Shown here: positions 7,172-16,045 of the stretch, piece by piece
How the letters are laid out: the number at the start of each line of letters is the position of its first letter
Position numbering within the stretch: the stretch's first letter is position 1
Assembly: GCF_016654015.1 (NCBI RefSeq)
Contig: NZ_JAEPWM010000004.1
Coordinates: 186,001-250,000, forward strand
Direction of reading: 5' to 3'
Origin: Ramlibacter ginsenosidimutans
GTDB lineage: Bacteria; Pseudomonadota; Gammaproteobacteria; Burkholderiales; Burkholderiaceae_C
Length of the DNA: 64,000 nucleotides
Notes under the pieces: generated by a model
Seen by the model: only the letters and a program-made list of their open reading frames with translations
Told to the model about the DNA's origin: nothing
Databases searched by the model: none
Program-made: the position numbers and the translations under genes

Positions 7172-8920
7172 ATGCGCTCGACCGCCCCGGAAGACCCTCC
7201 GAATCCGCGCCCACACGATGCCCTGGCGTCGCGCCTCGAAGGCGCGGATGACCGCGTCCGCCTCAGCGAGTGGCTGCCGCCGCAGGCCGGCGTGATCCCC
7301 AGGATCAGGATCGGCGAGCGCTGGATCAACGTCCTGTGGCTGTTGCCGCTGGCGTTTGTCTTCCTTGTGTCCGCAGTGGCGGCCGCCCGAGGGCTGCGTG
7401 AACTCGAGAGCGTGCGGGAATTTCTGGCGCGGTACCCGGGCGTCCCGGCAACTGCCGCGGTCGTCACCACCGGATTCCCGGCGTGGCTCAGGTCGCTGCA
7501 TTTCCTGAACCTGTTCCTCATGGTCTTCATCGTGCGCGCCGGCATCCAGATCCTGGCGGACCATCCCCGCCTGTACTGGAAACGCGACTGCACTCCCGGA
7601 ACCGAGTGGTTCCGCTTCCAGAAGGCCGTGCCGACCGGGCGGATCTGGACGGCCAAGGACGACTCCGTGACCCTGCCGGGGTGGCTGGGTCTTCCGGGCA
7701 TCCGCCACTCCATCGGGCTCGCGCGGTGGTGGCACTTCTCGACGACCTTGCTGTGGATGGTCAACGGACTCGTGTTCTATGTGCTCCTGTTCGCTACCGG
7801 CCAATGGCAACGGCTGGTGCCGAACAGTTGGGAGGTGTTTCCCAATGCGGTATCGACGGCCCTGCAATACCTGTCGCTGACGTTTCCGCCCGAGGAAAGC
7901 TGGACGCGCTACAACAGCCTGCAGCAGCTGGCGTATTTCGCCACGGTGTTCATTGCGGCACCGACGTCGATCCTCACCGGCCTGATGCAAAGCCCCGCCA
8001 TCTCCAACTCGCTCGGGTGGTTCGGGCGCGCCCTGAACCGGCAACGGGCGCGGTCGATCCACTTCATGGCCCTGTGCTGGTTCCTCCTGTTCATCCTGGC
8101 GCATGTCACCCTGGTGTTCGTCACGGGCGCACGTGCGAACCTGAACATGATGTTTGCCGGAGTTCGCGATGCATCGTGGAGCGGGTCCCTGGTGTTCGCC
8201 CCGGCCATGTTGCTGGTCGCCCTGGCCTGGTGGTGGGCCACGCCGTTCACGCTGGCCCATGCACGCGTGGTGCAGAAAGCCGGGACGTTCATGGCCCGGC
8301 CTTTCGGAGCGGTGACCCAGTGGTGGGACGCGACCAGCCAGCTCACCGAAAAGGATATCTCGCCCCACTTCTGGCCCAATGGAACGATGCCCGCCTCGCC
8401 GGAATTCGAGGCCCTGCTGGCCGGCGGCTTCGCCGACTACCGGCTGCGGGTCGGCGGCATGGTGCAACAGCCGGCGGAGTTTTCCCTGGCCGACCTGAAG
8501 GCGATGCCGCGGCAGGAACAGATCACGACGCACTTCTGCATCCAGGGCTGGTCCGGCGTCGCCAAGTGGGGCGGCGTCCCCATGCGCCACATCATCGAGC
8601 TCGTGCAGCCCACGGCACAAGCCCGCTACGCAGTGTTCTATTCACTCGCGGATGGCGGCAGCGGTGGCCGCTACTACGACGTGCAGAGCACATCGAACAT
8701 GCAGCACGCGTTGTCGCTCCTGGCGTATGAGATGAACGGCGGCCCGCTCACGGTCCTGCACGGCGCGCCCCTGCGCCTTCGCTGCGAGAACGAGCTCGGT
8801 TTCAAGATGGTCAAGTGGATCGCGGCCATCGAGTTCGTGGCTGATTACGGCGACCTCGGCTCCGGCCAGGGTGGCTACAACGAAGACCACGAGTTCTATG
8901 GGTACCGGACCCCGATCTGA
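7172..8920 (+). CDS. Cytochrome b561-type membrane domain fused to molybdopterin-binding oxidoreductase
   Basis: A 582-residue fusion. Residues about 50-370 form a four- to five-helix membrane domain with His residues in SLHFLNLF, RWWHFSTTLLW, RSIHFMALCWF and LAHVTLVFV, as in cytochrome b561/NrfD-like haem b proteins. Residues about 400-582 form a sulfite-oxidase/YedY-type molybdopterin domain, with Cys456 in HFCIQGWSGVAKWGGV as the expected Mo ligand and ENELGFKMVKWI near the end. It probably passes electrons between quinone and an unknown periplasmic or cytoplasmic substrate. It lies 88 bp after sdhB on the same strand, and the two may be cotranscribed. Confidence 0.82.
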   Translation: MRSTAPEDPPNPRPHDALASRLEGADDRVRLSEWLPPQAGVIPRIRIGERWINVLWLLPLAFVFLVSAVAAARGLRELESVREFLARYPGVPATAAVVTTGFPAWLRSLHFLNLFLMVFIVRAGIQILADHPRLYWKRDCTPGTEWFRFQKAVPTGRIWTAKDDSVTLPGWLGLPGIRHSIGLARWWHFSTTLLWMVNGLVFYVLLFATGQWQRLVPNSWEVFPNAVSTALQYLSLTFPPEESWTRYNSLQQLAYFATVFIAAPTSILTGLMQSPAISNSLGWFGRALNRQRARSIHFMALCWFLLFILAHVTLVFVTGARANLNMMFAGVRDASWSGSLVFAPAMLLVALAWWWATPFTLAHARVVQKAGTFMARPFGAVTQWWDATSQLTEKDISPHFWPNGTMPASPEFEALLAGGFADYRLRVGGMVQQPAEFSLADLKAMPRQEQITTHFCIQGWSGVAKWGGVPMRHIIELVQPTAQARYAVFYSLADGGSGGRYYDVQSTSNMQHALSLLAYEMNGGPLTVLHGAPLRLRCENELGFKMVKWIAAIEFVADYGDLGSGQGGYNEDHEFYGYRTPI

Positions 8921-9191
8921 GGCAGAGCTCAGCGGCAGGCTTCCCAAGCTGCGCATCTGCTCGCCGGTGTTGGCGGACGCCGTGAAAATTGTGGAAGCCG
9001 GGCCCTTGCGGCGCTGATGAGCCGCAGCGAGCCGGCCCGCCTCGTGTGATACACTTCAACGCGTTGTCCTCGCCGACGTCGACGGGCTGGCCGAACCAAG
9101 CCGGATCCTTGTCGCACATGGCCCATGGATACACGCGGCGGAAGGCGGAGCGATCCTCCTGCCCTCCACCACAAACCATTTTCGAAGCAGT

Positions 9192-9267
9192 GGGTTCTTA
9201 GCTCAGTTGGTAGAGCAGCGGACTCTTAATCCGTAGGTCGTAGGTTCGAATCCTACAGGACCCACCA
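9192..9267 (+). tRNA. tRNA-Lys (anticodon CTT)
   Basis: A complete 76-nt cloverleaf with encoded CCA. Acceptor GGGTTCT pairs with AGGACCC. The D-arm is GCTC..GAGC. The anticodon stem is GCGGA/TCCGT with loop CTCTTAA, anticodon CTT. The T-arm is GTAGG-TTCGAAT-CCTAC. Its 3' part is duplicated 43.6 kb downstream and an integrase gene follows it, so it is the integration site of the island. The gene remains functional because the element restores its 3' end. Confidence 0.97.
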
Positions 9268-9269
9268 CT
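9220..9269 (+). repeat. attL: 50-bp direct repeat covering the tRNA-Lys 3' half
   Basis: The 50 bases from the anticodon stem (GGACTCTTAATCCG...) to two bases past the CCA are repeated exactly at 52802-52851. The flanking bases differ at both sides (c/t before, t/c after). This is the standard signature of tyrosine-integrase insertion into a tRNA gene. Confidence 0.95.
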
Positions 9270-9350
9270 TACCTCGATAGGACGGGCCTTTCGGGGCTCC
9301 ACGTTCAGTCCGCCGGTCACGGCGGGTTCTCTGATACCTGGAGTACTCAA

Positions 9351-10382
9351 ATGGCAACGTTCAAACAGTCCAGCGGTGACTGTGCAATGTCTGACAGCAT
9401 GGCACGAGACCGCGATCTACGGATGCCCCCGGTCGGCGGGAACGCGTCCCAGTTCCCCTTGCGCGACGGCGCGCTGACGGTTCGTGAACTGGTACATCTC
9501 TATCTTTCGAGCTATTCCGGCCGCGACAGCAGTCGCATGCAACGGCTTGAATGGTGGGTCGACCGCATCGGAGGGCTCTCGCTCTCTGACTTATCGGATG
9601 ATCATGTCCATTCCGCTCTGGACGGACTCGCTAAGCAGCCGGCTCGGTACTACATGGGCAAGGACGCAGACGGTCGCTCGATTTTCAAGTCGAAGGGGCG
9701 CCCCCTCTCACCGGCAAGCGTGAATCGCTACGCCGCGGCACTGGCGGCCGTTGTTACTTGGGCTATTAAGCGTCGAATCACTCCGAAGGGGTACGCGCAT
9801 CCCTGCAAAACGGTGGACCGACCGCGAGAGCACAACGAGAAGACTCGATTTCTGACGGAAGAAGAGCGGCATCGGCTGCTGCAGGCTTGCAGGGAGTCGA
9901 GGTGGCCGAAGCTATATCTCCTTGTATTGCTAGCGTTGACCACAGGCGCTCGCAAGAGCGAAATTCTTCGCCTCCGCTGGCAAGACATGAACCTGGAACT
10001 CCAAGTTGCTTACTGCGCGCGCACGAAAAACGGGGATCCGCGCGGCTTACCCTTGTTGCCTGGAGTCATACAAGAGCTGAATGCTCATCGCGCGAACGCC
10101 AAACCTTCAGACCTCGTATTTCCATCACGGAAGAGCCCCGGAAAGCCGTACTCGTACGAGGGTCGCTGGCGCGCCGCACTCCGCACTGCACGCATTCGCG
10201 AGTTCCGGTTCCATGATTTACGCCACACCTGCGCATCTATGCTGGCGCAGAACGGCGCCACGCTCTTAGAAATCGCGGACGTGTTGGGCCACAGGCAGCT
10301 GCAGGTTACTAAGCGATACAGTCACCTGACTACTCAGCACAAAAGTGCTCTGCTCCATCGCGTTCTTGGTGACATCGCATGA
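9351..10382 (+). CDS. Tyrosine recombinase/integrase
   Basis: A 343-residue site-specific recombinase. The N-terminal part (about 40-150) is a core-binding SAM-like domain. The catalytic domain carries the full R-K-H-R-H-Y set: Arg201 in TTGARKSEI, Lys226 in RTKNG, His288 and Arg291 in HDLRHTCASML, His314 in VLGHRQ, and Tyr323 in TKRYSHL as the nucleophile. A GGAG site 7-8 bp before the ATG supports the start. It lies 83 bp from the tRNA-Lys 3' end and should catalyse insertion and excision at the 50-bp att sites. It appears intact. Confidence 0.95.
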   Translation: MATFKQSSGDCAMSDSMARDRDLRMPPVGGNASQFPLRDGALTVRELVHLYLSSYSGRDSSRMQRLEWWVDRIGGLSLSDLSDDHVHSALDGLAKQPARYYMGKDADGRSIFKSKGRPLSPASVNRYAAALAAVVTWAIKRRITPKGYAHPCKTVDRPREHNEKTRFLTEEERHRLLQACRESRWPKLYLLVLLALTTGARKSEILRLRWQDMNLELQVAYCARTKNGDPRGLPLLPGVIQELNAHRANAKPSDLVFPSRKSPGKPYSYEGRWRAALRTARIREFRFHDLRHTCASMLAQNGATLLEIADVLGHRQLQVTKRYSHLTTQHKSALLHRVLGDIA

Positions 10383-10394
10383 TGGGAGGCTTCG

Positions 10395-11093
10395 ATGCAG
10401 GTTCTGACTGGGCCAATTGACCTCAGCCGTTTCGTCCCCTTCGGTAGGGCGCCGATCCTGCCGGCCGAAGTACCCGAAGATGACAGGCACCGCGCGGACA
10501 ACTGGCTGCAGGTGCCTTCCCTCCACAGGCGCCCTGCCCCACCCTATACCGGACTCCGGGGCTACATCGGCCCCCAAGCCGCTGAAGATGCCCAGGAAGA
10601 GGCGATCCTGTCTGCGGTGCGCGAGTTGCTCAAACAGGCTCGCGGCTACGTGCGGACCATCGGCCGGTGCCGGAAATCCTGCGAAGACACCGGCATCGAT
10701 TGGGACGCGCTCACTTCTGATGCTCAAAATCTGTACGTAGAAATTGTTGAGACGCTGGAGGCCGCCGCCGAGGTCCCGAGGCGCGCCGGAGAACGAGTTA
10801 TGCACTTCGGCCCTGGGTCGGCGCGAGCGAATTTTCTCGCACGCGCGTTCACTCTTTGCCTAGAGTTGCGTCAGCTTCGGCAGTCGGCAGTGGGGCGGAA
10901 GCCCCGACCTCCTACGGAAGCAGCAAAGCAGGCGACGCCTGAGGCGGTCGTGAGATTCATACATGAGGATCTCGGGTACGGCCGGAAGGGGGGCCCGAAG
11001 TACGAAGTCGCAGTGCGGCAGGCTGCGGAGCATTTCGGATACAGCCCGCGGCACATCGCACGCAAGTTCGCACAGGGCATCCCGAAAAAGTGA
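10395..11093 (+). CDS. Island protein of unknown function
   Basis: A 232-residue protein starting 12 bp after the integrase stop, with a GGGAGG site before its ATG, so probably cotranscribed with the integrase. The middle is helical (EEAILSAVRELLKQARGYV). The C-terminal 60 residues (ATPEAVVRFIHEDLGYGRKG, then YSPRHIARKFAQGI) look like a small DNA-binding helical region. No known catalytic motif. Its position suggests a recombination or regulation accessory, but the family is not recognised. Confidence 0.65.
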   Translation: MQVLTGPIDLSRFVPFGRAPILPAEVPEDDRHRADNWLQVPSLHRRPAPPYTGLRGYIGPQAAEDAQEEAILSAVRELLKQARGYVRTIGRCRKSCEDTGIDWDALTSDAQNLYVEIVETLEAAAEVPRRAGERVMHFGPGSARANFLARAFTLCLELRQLRQSAVGRKPRPPTEAAKQATPEAVVRFIHEDLGYGRKGGPKYEVAVRQAAEHFGYSPRHIARKFAQGIPKK

Positions 11094-11096
11094 TGT

Positions 11097-11112
11097 CATA
11101 GCCGTGGCTATG
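11097..11112. promoter_or_regulatory. Perfect 7-2-7 inverted repeat before a small island gene
   Basis: CATAGCC-GT-GGCTATG lies between the stop of the upstream gene (11093) and the ATG at 11115, and replaces the usual ribosome-binding position. It could be an operator or a translation-controlling hairpin; a further copy of GGCTATGTC occurs just inside the next gene. Confidence 0.4.
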
Positions 11113-11114
11113 TC

Positions 11115-11468
11115 ATGGCAGAACTGGGCTATGTCTTTGACCAACACACCCGCACTCTGAGATTCTCGAGACGCCGCAATTTGTTGCGGTGGGGCACTGT
11201 CAGGCCCGTCTTTTCGAGGATTTGTGAGATGCAGGCCCTGTTGCCGCTCGCCCAATACAGGGAAAGTCGCCAGCACCTTTTCCCATCAGACACGTCACTG
11301 GACTGGTTCCTGCGAAGGCATCGAGCAAATCTCGTTCATGCAGGAGCATTGCTCATGGTCGGAGGCCGTTGGCTTGCGTCACCGGGCCACTTCGACTCGT
11401 ATGTTCTCGAGATCGCACGCGCAAGCGCATTGCTGCGAGCAGATGCGTCGCATCACGCGGGGGAGTGA
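11115..11468 (+). CDS. Small island protein, excisionase-region type
   Basis: A 117-residue protein of a kind often found next to integrases in proteobacterial islands. The diagnostic stretch is FLRRHRANLVHAGALLMVGGRWLASPGHFDSYVLEI, in which a helix precedes a beta-hairpin with GGRW. This type is believed to bind DNA, but the role is unproven. The start at 11115 is fixed by the frame, but there is no good ribosome-binding site; an inverted repeat sits there instead. Confidence 0.65.
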   Translation: MAELGYVFDQHTRTLRFSRRRNLLRWGTVRPVFSRICEMQALLPLAQYRESRQHLFPSDTSLDWFLRRHRANLVHAGALLMVGGRWLASPGHFDSYVLEIARASALLRADASHHAGE

Positions 11469-11555
11469 CTAGGGTGGTGACCCGTTCAACGGTGAGAGGC
11501 CACGTTCACGCCAGAGGGCCACGCCTGGATCGGATCGCACGCGCAAAAGAATGAG

Positions 11556-12407
11556 ATGAGCATCAAGATCTCTTCCCAATGCTGGCCAATCCGAACTGTG
11601 TCTGCGGTCGCAAAGGCTGTTCTGATGTCGATGGCTGATCAAGCTGACGATGCGGGCAGTTGCTGGCCCGCGATAAAGAAGACAGCCGAGCGTACTTGCC
11701 TTTCGACAAGGTCGGTCATTCGCGGCATCAAAGAACTCGAGGCAGCCAATCTACTGAGGGCCGATCGATCAAATGGTCGGCACTCGACTTACATCGTCCA
11801 GCCTAACGGTTGTCTACAACCGGTGCCATCGGGACACGAGTGCCAAAGCGGCACCTGTGACGCGCAAACTCAATGTCATGCCCCTGAGTCATCCGCCTAC
11901 TGCCCTACGGTCACTGGAGCGCTGACACCGCGGCACACTAACCATAAGCAACGATCAGGAACCATCAAGGAAACGTCCGCAGTCGACGGTGCCCTCAAAG
12001 GCCTTCCGCCACAGCTGCTGCACGACTTTCAACAACTTCGAATCAAGCAAAGGCTACCCATCACAACGACCGTCCTGGAGGGATTCAGGCGAAGCGCTGA
12101 TCAGGCCGGCATACAGCTGGAAGACGTTATTCGACTGATCACCGAGAACTCTTGGCGTACGTTTAGCGCTAATTGGCTTAATCGACCTGCAGCACCGCCA
12201 GGATCAGAACGTACGCACTGGTCGGACAGGCAGTCGGGAGTTGAGCGTCGAGCACAGGAGCTTGGCTTTGATCTGTGGGACCCGGTGCAGGAAGACTGGC
12301 CGAAGTACAAAGCTCGGGTAGTGAATGCAGATCGTGACCAACGGACGTCCTCTTCCGCTACTGTCCCTCAACTAACGGTCGTTCCACAGCCAAGGAAGGC
12401 AGCATGA
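11556..12407 (+). CDS. Helix-turn-helix protein, replication-initiator-like
   Basis: A 283-residue protein. Residues about 10-85 are a winged helix of the HTH_36 type: LMSMADQADDAGSCWPAIKK, then TCLSTRSVIRGIKELEAANLL, then GRHSTYIV. This domain occurs in plasmid and phage replication or partition regulators. The middle is Cys-rich and low in conservation. The C-terminal part (about 150-260) is helical, with ENSWRTFSANWLNR, a segment common in phage/island replication proteins. Predicted DNA binding in the cytoplasm; it may support replication of the excised island. Confidence 0.72.
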   Translation: MSIKISSQCWPIRTVSAVAKAVLMSMADQADDAGSCWPAIKKTAERTCLSTRSVIRGIKELEAANLLRADRSNGRHSTYIVQPNGCLQPVPSGHECQSGTCDAQTQCHAPESSAYCPTVTGALTPRHTNHKQRSGTIKETSAVDGALKGLPPQLLHDFQQLRIKQRLPITTTVLEGFRRSADQAGIQLEDVIRLITENSWRTFSANWLNRPAAPPGSERTHWSDRQSGVERRAQELGFDLWDPVQEDWPKYKARVVNADRDQRTSSSATVPQLTVVPQPRKAA

Positions 12408-13307
12408 CGGTGGGATGCCGCCCAGAGCGCAGCAAGTGCGCCATCCTGCGACTTCACTCATCGGCGCGGCGAGGTCCTTAAGGGACTTGCGTGCGCTACC
12501 TCCGGCACGCGCACTCTCCGACGCGCTCTCGCGCTCCAACGGCACGCGCAGGAGACGGTAGTCTTCTAACTTCAGGGGGCATGCCTCCAATCTGCAGCCA
12601 CCTGCTACACGCGGCCGCAGACGAGGAAACCGGGGGCGTTCGCGCTGGGAAAGCGATGCGCTTATGGTGGCGCAGCATGCCACCAAACCGATCGTCTTCA
12701 TCGGCCGGCTTTACAAACCTGAGAACTACGTGTGCGCGCGCGAGGATGTAGTGTAGTTCATACAAAACGGGGAGTCGAACCAAATCCGGGCTGCACTTCT
12801 GAATGGTCATGGGAGTTTGCGAACCGGGGCTGTTGGGGGGGATGGGAGCGAGTTCATCGCTCCTACAGCCCGAGGAGACTGCAACTGGTGCCCGCGCTCC
12901 GAGGCGCCCCACAAGCTGCCCTACAAATTGCCCTTGCGCGTGGATCTCGTGGTTTGTTGACATGGGCAGGAGGTTTGCGGTTGGTGTGGAGGAGTCTTGT
13001 CGGTCATAAGGCTCCCGTGTCTCTACGCCAGCCCAGCGCGCGGACGAAGGCTCGAACTGCAGGGCGAGGTGTCCGTGGCCCGACGCACTCCCGCCGGGGA
13101 CGGCTTTCAACGCCCAAAGAGCCGATCCCGACTGATCCGACGACCTGCTGGCATCACTGGCCACAATGCGAACGGACGCATGAACACTCCGGCGGGTGCT
13201 GCATAAGCCTCTATCCGGGACGGGGCCATGGGCGCCTAGTCCTGCTCCTATTAGCAAACCGGCCCCGCAGAGCGCCCCACCGCAACGTCACGGATGGGAG
13301 TGGCTGG
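12408..13307. other. 900-bp stretch with no credible gene
   Basis: Long frames exist on both strands, but their proteins are Arg/Ser/Pro-rich, lack family resemblance and have no ribosome-binding sites. I see a small hairpin with GGGAGCGA/TCGCTCC arms near 12844-12864. The region looks like decayed island sequence. Confidence 0.5.
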
Positions 13308-13550
13308 TTAGGTGTCGAGATCCCCGTCGAAATCGAGGAGTGCGTACGCGGGAACACCTAGAGTGGCGGCGAGCCTACAGATATTGATCAACGCGATATT
13401 GCGCTGGCCGCGCTCAACCCCGCCGAGATAGCTACGCGCAACGCCGCTCCCCAACGAGAGCTTTTCCTGCGACCAACCGATGCTCTTGCGCAGTTCGGCC
13501 AACCTCCGGCCGAACCGCACTTTCACATCGTCTTCCGCAGGGGACCCCAT
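13308..13550 (-). CDS. XRE-family transcriptional regulator
   Basis: An 80-residue protein that is almost entirely a Cro/CI helix-turn-helix: FGRRLAELRKSIGWSQEKLSLGSGVARSYLGGVERGQRN, followed by LINICRLAATLGVPAYALLDF. It is the full length of single-domain XRE repressors. It is transcribed away from the secreted-protein gene at 13670, and the 119 bp between them probably holds its operator. A likely island repressor or antitoxin-like regulator. Confidence 0.88.
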   Translation of the reverse strand: MGSPAEDDVKVRFGRRLAELRKSIGWSQEKLSLGSGVARSYLGGVERGQRNIALINICRLAATLGVPAYALLDFDGDLDT

Positions 13551-13669
13551 GGCTGGGCATCCTAAAAATCAGAGCACTATCGGTCCACGCTCTATGAGTG
13601 ACAAACTCGTGCGCGATTGGTATTCTTCTAAGCGCGCCGGATCCGAATCGAAGGCGCCGGGGGATAAAC

Positions 13670-14272
13670 GTGAAGCGCTCGGTGCGTATCGTCATCGCCG
13701 CCGCCATTGCTACCGCTGGAACGGCGAACTCAATGTGTTTGAATCCATTCGGCTGCGAGCCGACCACCCGAGCCGAGTGCATTCGCGCAGCATCATCGGC
13801 CCGCACGGAATCCGCAGCACGCGCCCAGCTAGCAGCTTGCGATCAGCGCTTCGGTCCCGTCGATTTGGAGCAATGCGAAAGAACCGCTCGCAGCTGGAGT
13901 CAGCATCTTCGAATGTCGGGAGGCGTCGAGGCCACATACCCAGGCCGGTACACCGCAGAATCATGTCGAGCGCAGTACCCCCGGACCTTTGCCGCGTCCA
14001 GTTGGGTGACGCGCGCGTACTGCATCGCCCACGCGCCGCGGCTCAGGGATGCTCGAATCGAAGTAGACCCAGTTTCCGGCGAGTCGGCGGCGATGCGCAA
14101 GGCGCGCCAAGACTCAGACCTAACCGATTTAAGTCCGTGGGGCGTCGCGCAAGTTCTTCACCAGGTCTACTATTCGGACCTACCATTGCGCCAAGTGGCT
14201 GAGGCGCTCTGGATCGACTCACCACCGGATCCGCTCTCGGTGCTGAAAGTTTGTGAGGCTCTCACCAAATAG
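13670..14272 (+). CDS. Unknown secreted Cys-containing protein
   Basis: A 200-residue protein. The GTG at 13670 is chosen because it gives a clear signal peptide (VKRSVRIVIAAAIATAGTANS) and follows a GGGGG site; the frame is open 24 codons further upstream. The mature part has several Cys residues (MCLNPFGCEP, ECIRAASS, ACDQRF, QCERTA, SCRAQY, YCIAHA), suggesting disulfides in the periplasm. The C-terminal region VLHQVYYSDLPLRQVAEALWID is helical. Family not recognised. Divergent from the XRE regulator. Confidence 0.6.
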   Translation: MKRSVRIVIAAAIATAGTANSMCLNPFGCEPTTRAECIRAASSARTESAARAQLAACDQRFGPVDLEQCERTARSWSQHLRMSGGVEATYPGRYTAESCRAQYPRTFAASSWVTRAYCIAHAPRLRDARIEVDPVSGESAAMRKARQDSDLTDLSPWGVAQVLHQVYYSDLPLRQVAEALWIDSPPDPLSVLKVCEALTK

Positions 14273-14329
14273 CGTCTGCACTCCGCAGAAGCAACCGTCA
14301 GATCAGAAATTGTTGGCCGAGCGGCTAGG

Positions 14330-14644
14330 ATGTTCTTGAAGCGGAAGGCTGGCCACCATGTAGCGTCGGAGCGAGAGCTTCGCATCGCGCAGATGCAAGA
14401 CATGCCCAATGTGGAGCCAACGATGACACTGGAAGAGATGCAGCAGGCTACGCTGGACTTTTGGAGGACGAACTTCCCCCGCAGCATGCGTGCCATGAGC
14501 AGGGAACAGATGCTCACGCAATCCAGGGCCTGCGCGCGCCTGACGCGGGCGGAGATGGACAGCCTCAAGGCAGTGGGCCTGGACGAAGCGACGCGTGGAC
14601 GGAAGCCCGAAACCTCTACTGTCTGGCACCGCCGCCGACCCTGA
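14330..14644 (+). CDS. Possible small unknown protein
   Basis: A 104-residue frame starting MFLKRKAGHHVASERELRIA with a helical centre (TLEEMQQATLDFWRTNFPRSMRAMSREQM). Codon use is plausible for the first 85 residues; the tail (WHRRRP) looks random, so the gene may be frameshifted near its end, as are its neighbours downstream. No family recognised. Confidence 0.35.
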   Translation: MFLKRKAGHHVASERELRIAQMQDMPNVEPTMTLEEMQQATLDFWRTNFPRSMRAMSREQMLTQSRACARLTRAEMDSLKAVGLDEATRGRKPETSTVWHRRRP

Positions 14645-14685
14645 GCACCCCGCCGAAATTCCCCCGCTCCCCGACGGCGCGCTAA

Positions 14686-14918
14686 AGCTGCGAGCACGGC
14701 GAGCGCCCGCCTGCACTCGCTGCTGAGAACCCCGGCAACGTCACGATCATCTACATCGTCGCAATCGCCACGGGCACGCCCGACGCCTACGAAGTGAGCG
14801 TGCGCTCGACGCACGAGATCGACGTCATGTGCGATGCATATCGCATGCTCAGCCCGAGCATGAGACGCGGCACGTCGTCGAGAAGCAGACCGTGGAGGTG
14901 ATCGGAATGATCACCTAG
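14686..14918 (+). pseudogene. Frameshifted small gene remnant
   Basis: One frame reads NVTIIYIVAIATGTPDAYEV, then VRSTHEIDVMCDAYRMLS. After a shift near 14858 another frame continues PEHETRHVVEKQTVEVIGMI to a TAG at 14916-14918. The two parts join naturally into one protein if one base is added or lost. No start codon is visible at the left end. Either a decayed gene or a sequence error. Confidence 0.35.
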
Positions 14919-15017
14919 CCTGAGGTGAACCTCACTGATATCTCTCGCTAACGTGGGACTAGCGCCGCCGCGTGCTGGAGCACGCCGTCAGGTCGATGCA
15001 ATCACGCACGGGCAACC

Positions 15018-15209
15018 ATGAACAAGAGCTTTGCAGTCAACGCGGATGTCAAGTTCCCGGCGGCACCATTGGGACGAAGCTTCCAGCATCCAGCACCACA
15101 TCTTCGCTAGCGACAGCGACGATGCACTGCAGCAGGTGCACGCCCTGGTCGGGGCGACGGGGGCAAGGTCACCAAGGTGAACGCCTGCCGCGGCGCCGAC
15201 AAGCCTTGA
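15018..15209 (+). pseudogene. Small gene with two frameshifts
   Basis: It starts MNKSFAVNADVKFPAA. After a one-base shift at the CC near 15066 the frame reads HWDEASSIQHHIFASDSD, then DDALQQVHALVGATG. After a second shift at the GGGGG near 15160 it reads KVTKVNACRGADKP to a TGA at 15207-15209. Rejoined, it is a coherent protein of about 62 residues. Both shifts are at short homopolymers, so sequencing error is an alternative to decay. Confidence 0.4.
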
Positions 15210-15390
15210 GGGCCATCCAATGAATACGCCCATGTTAGGTGCTTATGGGCATCATCCTCGCGAAGGTCATCTAGGTGCTGGCGCGAGTCGCGGGATATAC
15301 AGGATCCTAGCGGTTGGAGGCTAGGCGGTTGCGCTCGAAGTAGCAGGACTGGGGAAGAATGCAGATCTGACCGACCAATAGGTTTCAGCC

Positions 15391-15735
15391 ATGCCCAATC
15401 CATATGGAAAGCCCGCGCTGGGGATGAAGTGTCCACATTGCGGGAGCATTGACCACCATCCCGTGGCTTCGACGGATCCGGCTGTCTACACGTACTCCCC
15501 TCCGATGAACCCGACAGTTGGTGAGATCACGTTCCGAAGACGAGCAAAGATTTGCGAGGCATGTGGCGTGCACTTCCAAACCGCGGAGATGGCCGACTGG
15601 GATCTCGGACTGATGCAGCGTGAGATCGAGCGCCTGAGCGCCCTCTTTGAGGCCCGCGATGTTCAGTTGAAGCGCCTACTGGAGAGCATTGAAAATCTCT
15701 CTCAGGTGGCAAACGGAATGCGCCGAGCGGGCTAG
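15391..15735 (+). CDS. Small zinc-ribbon protein with coiled-coil tail
   Basis: A 114-residue protein. The N-terminal half has two Cys pairs, CPHCGS (about 14-19) and CEACGV (about 55-60), forming a zinc ribbon like the N-terminus of NrdR (KCPxCGS...RRR..C..C). The RRRAKICEACGVHF spacing supports this. The C-terminal half (about 70-110) is a continuous amphipathic helix, QREIERLSALFEARDVQLKR, probably a coiled coil. It lacks the ATP-cone of NrdR, so it is not that repressor. Role unknown, perhaps nucleic-acid binding. Confidence 0.68.
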   Translation: MPNPYGKPALGMKCPHCGSIDHHPVASTDPAVYTYSPPMNPTVGEITFRRRAKICEACGVHFQTAEMADWDLGLMQREIERLSALFEARDVQLKRLLESIENLSQVANGMRRAG

Positions 15736-16045
15736 GCGTCTGAATCCCCCGCATCTGGCAACGCCGCTCGGTCAACCGTGGCATCCCTGCCTTGCCAAGC
15801 GATCATCGGATCAACAATCCGTCGGCTCTGACGCCGCAGGACTCCGCCTGCATGTCAGCACTGGCGCGGCCTGCGGGACCGGGACCACTGGGGCCGCGAC
15901 CCATCAGCGGGCCCATCACTTCATGTGCGACACCTCGCGTGCGTGCGCGTACCGAGCTCGAAATCGCGAGAGATCAAATAACGCCACCGGAATGTTGAGG
16001 GTCTCTGCGCGGCAGCCGCATGTTCCGGCGTGTGGACGCACTTGG
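15736..16045. other. Intergenic stretch, nothing recognised
   Basis: About 310 bp between the converging zinc-ribbon gene and the SEC-C gene. It contains only short overlapping frames of biased composition and no clear terminator hairpin. Confidence 0.45.

Noticed and set aside
12496-13361. Overlapping frames of 209 and 253 residues on opposite strands
   Set aside because: Neither has a ribosome-binding site, family resemblance or normal composition.
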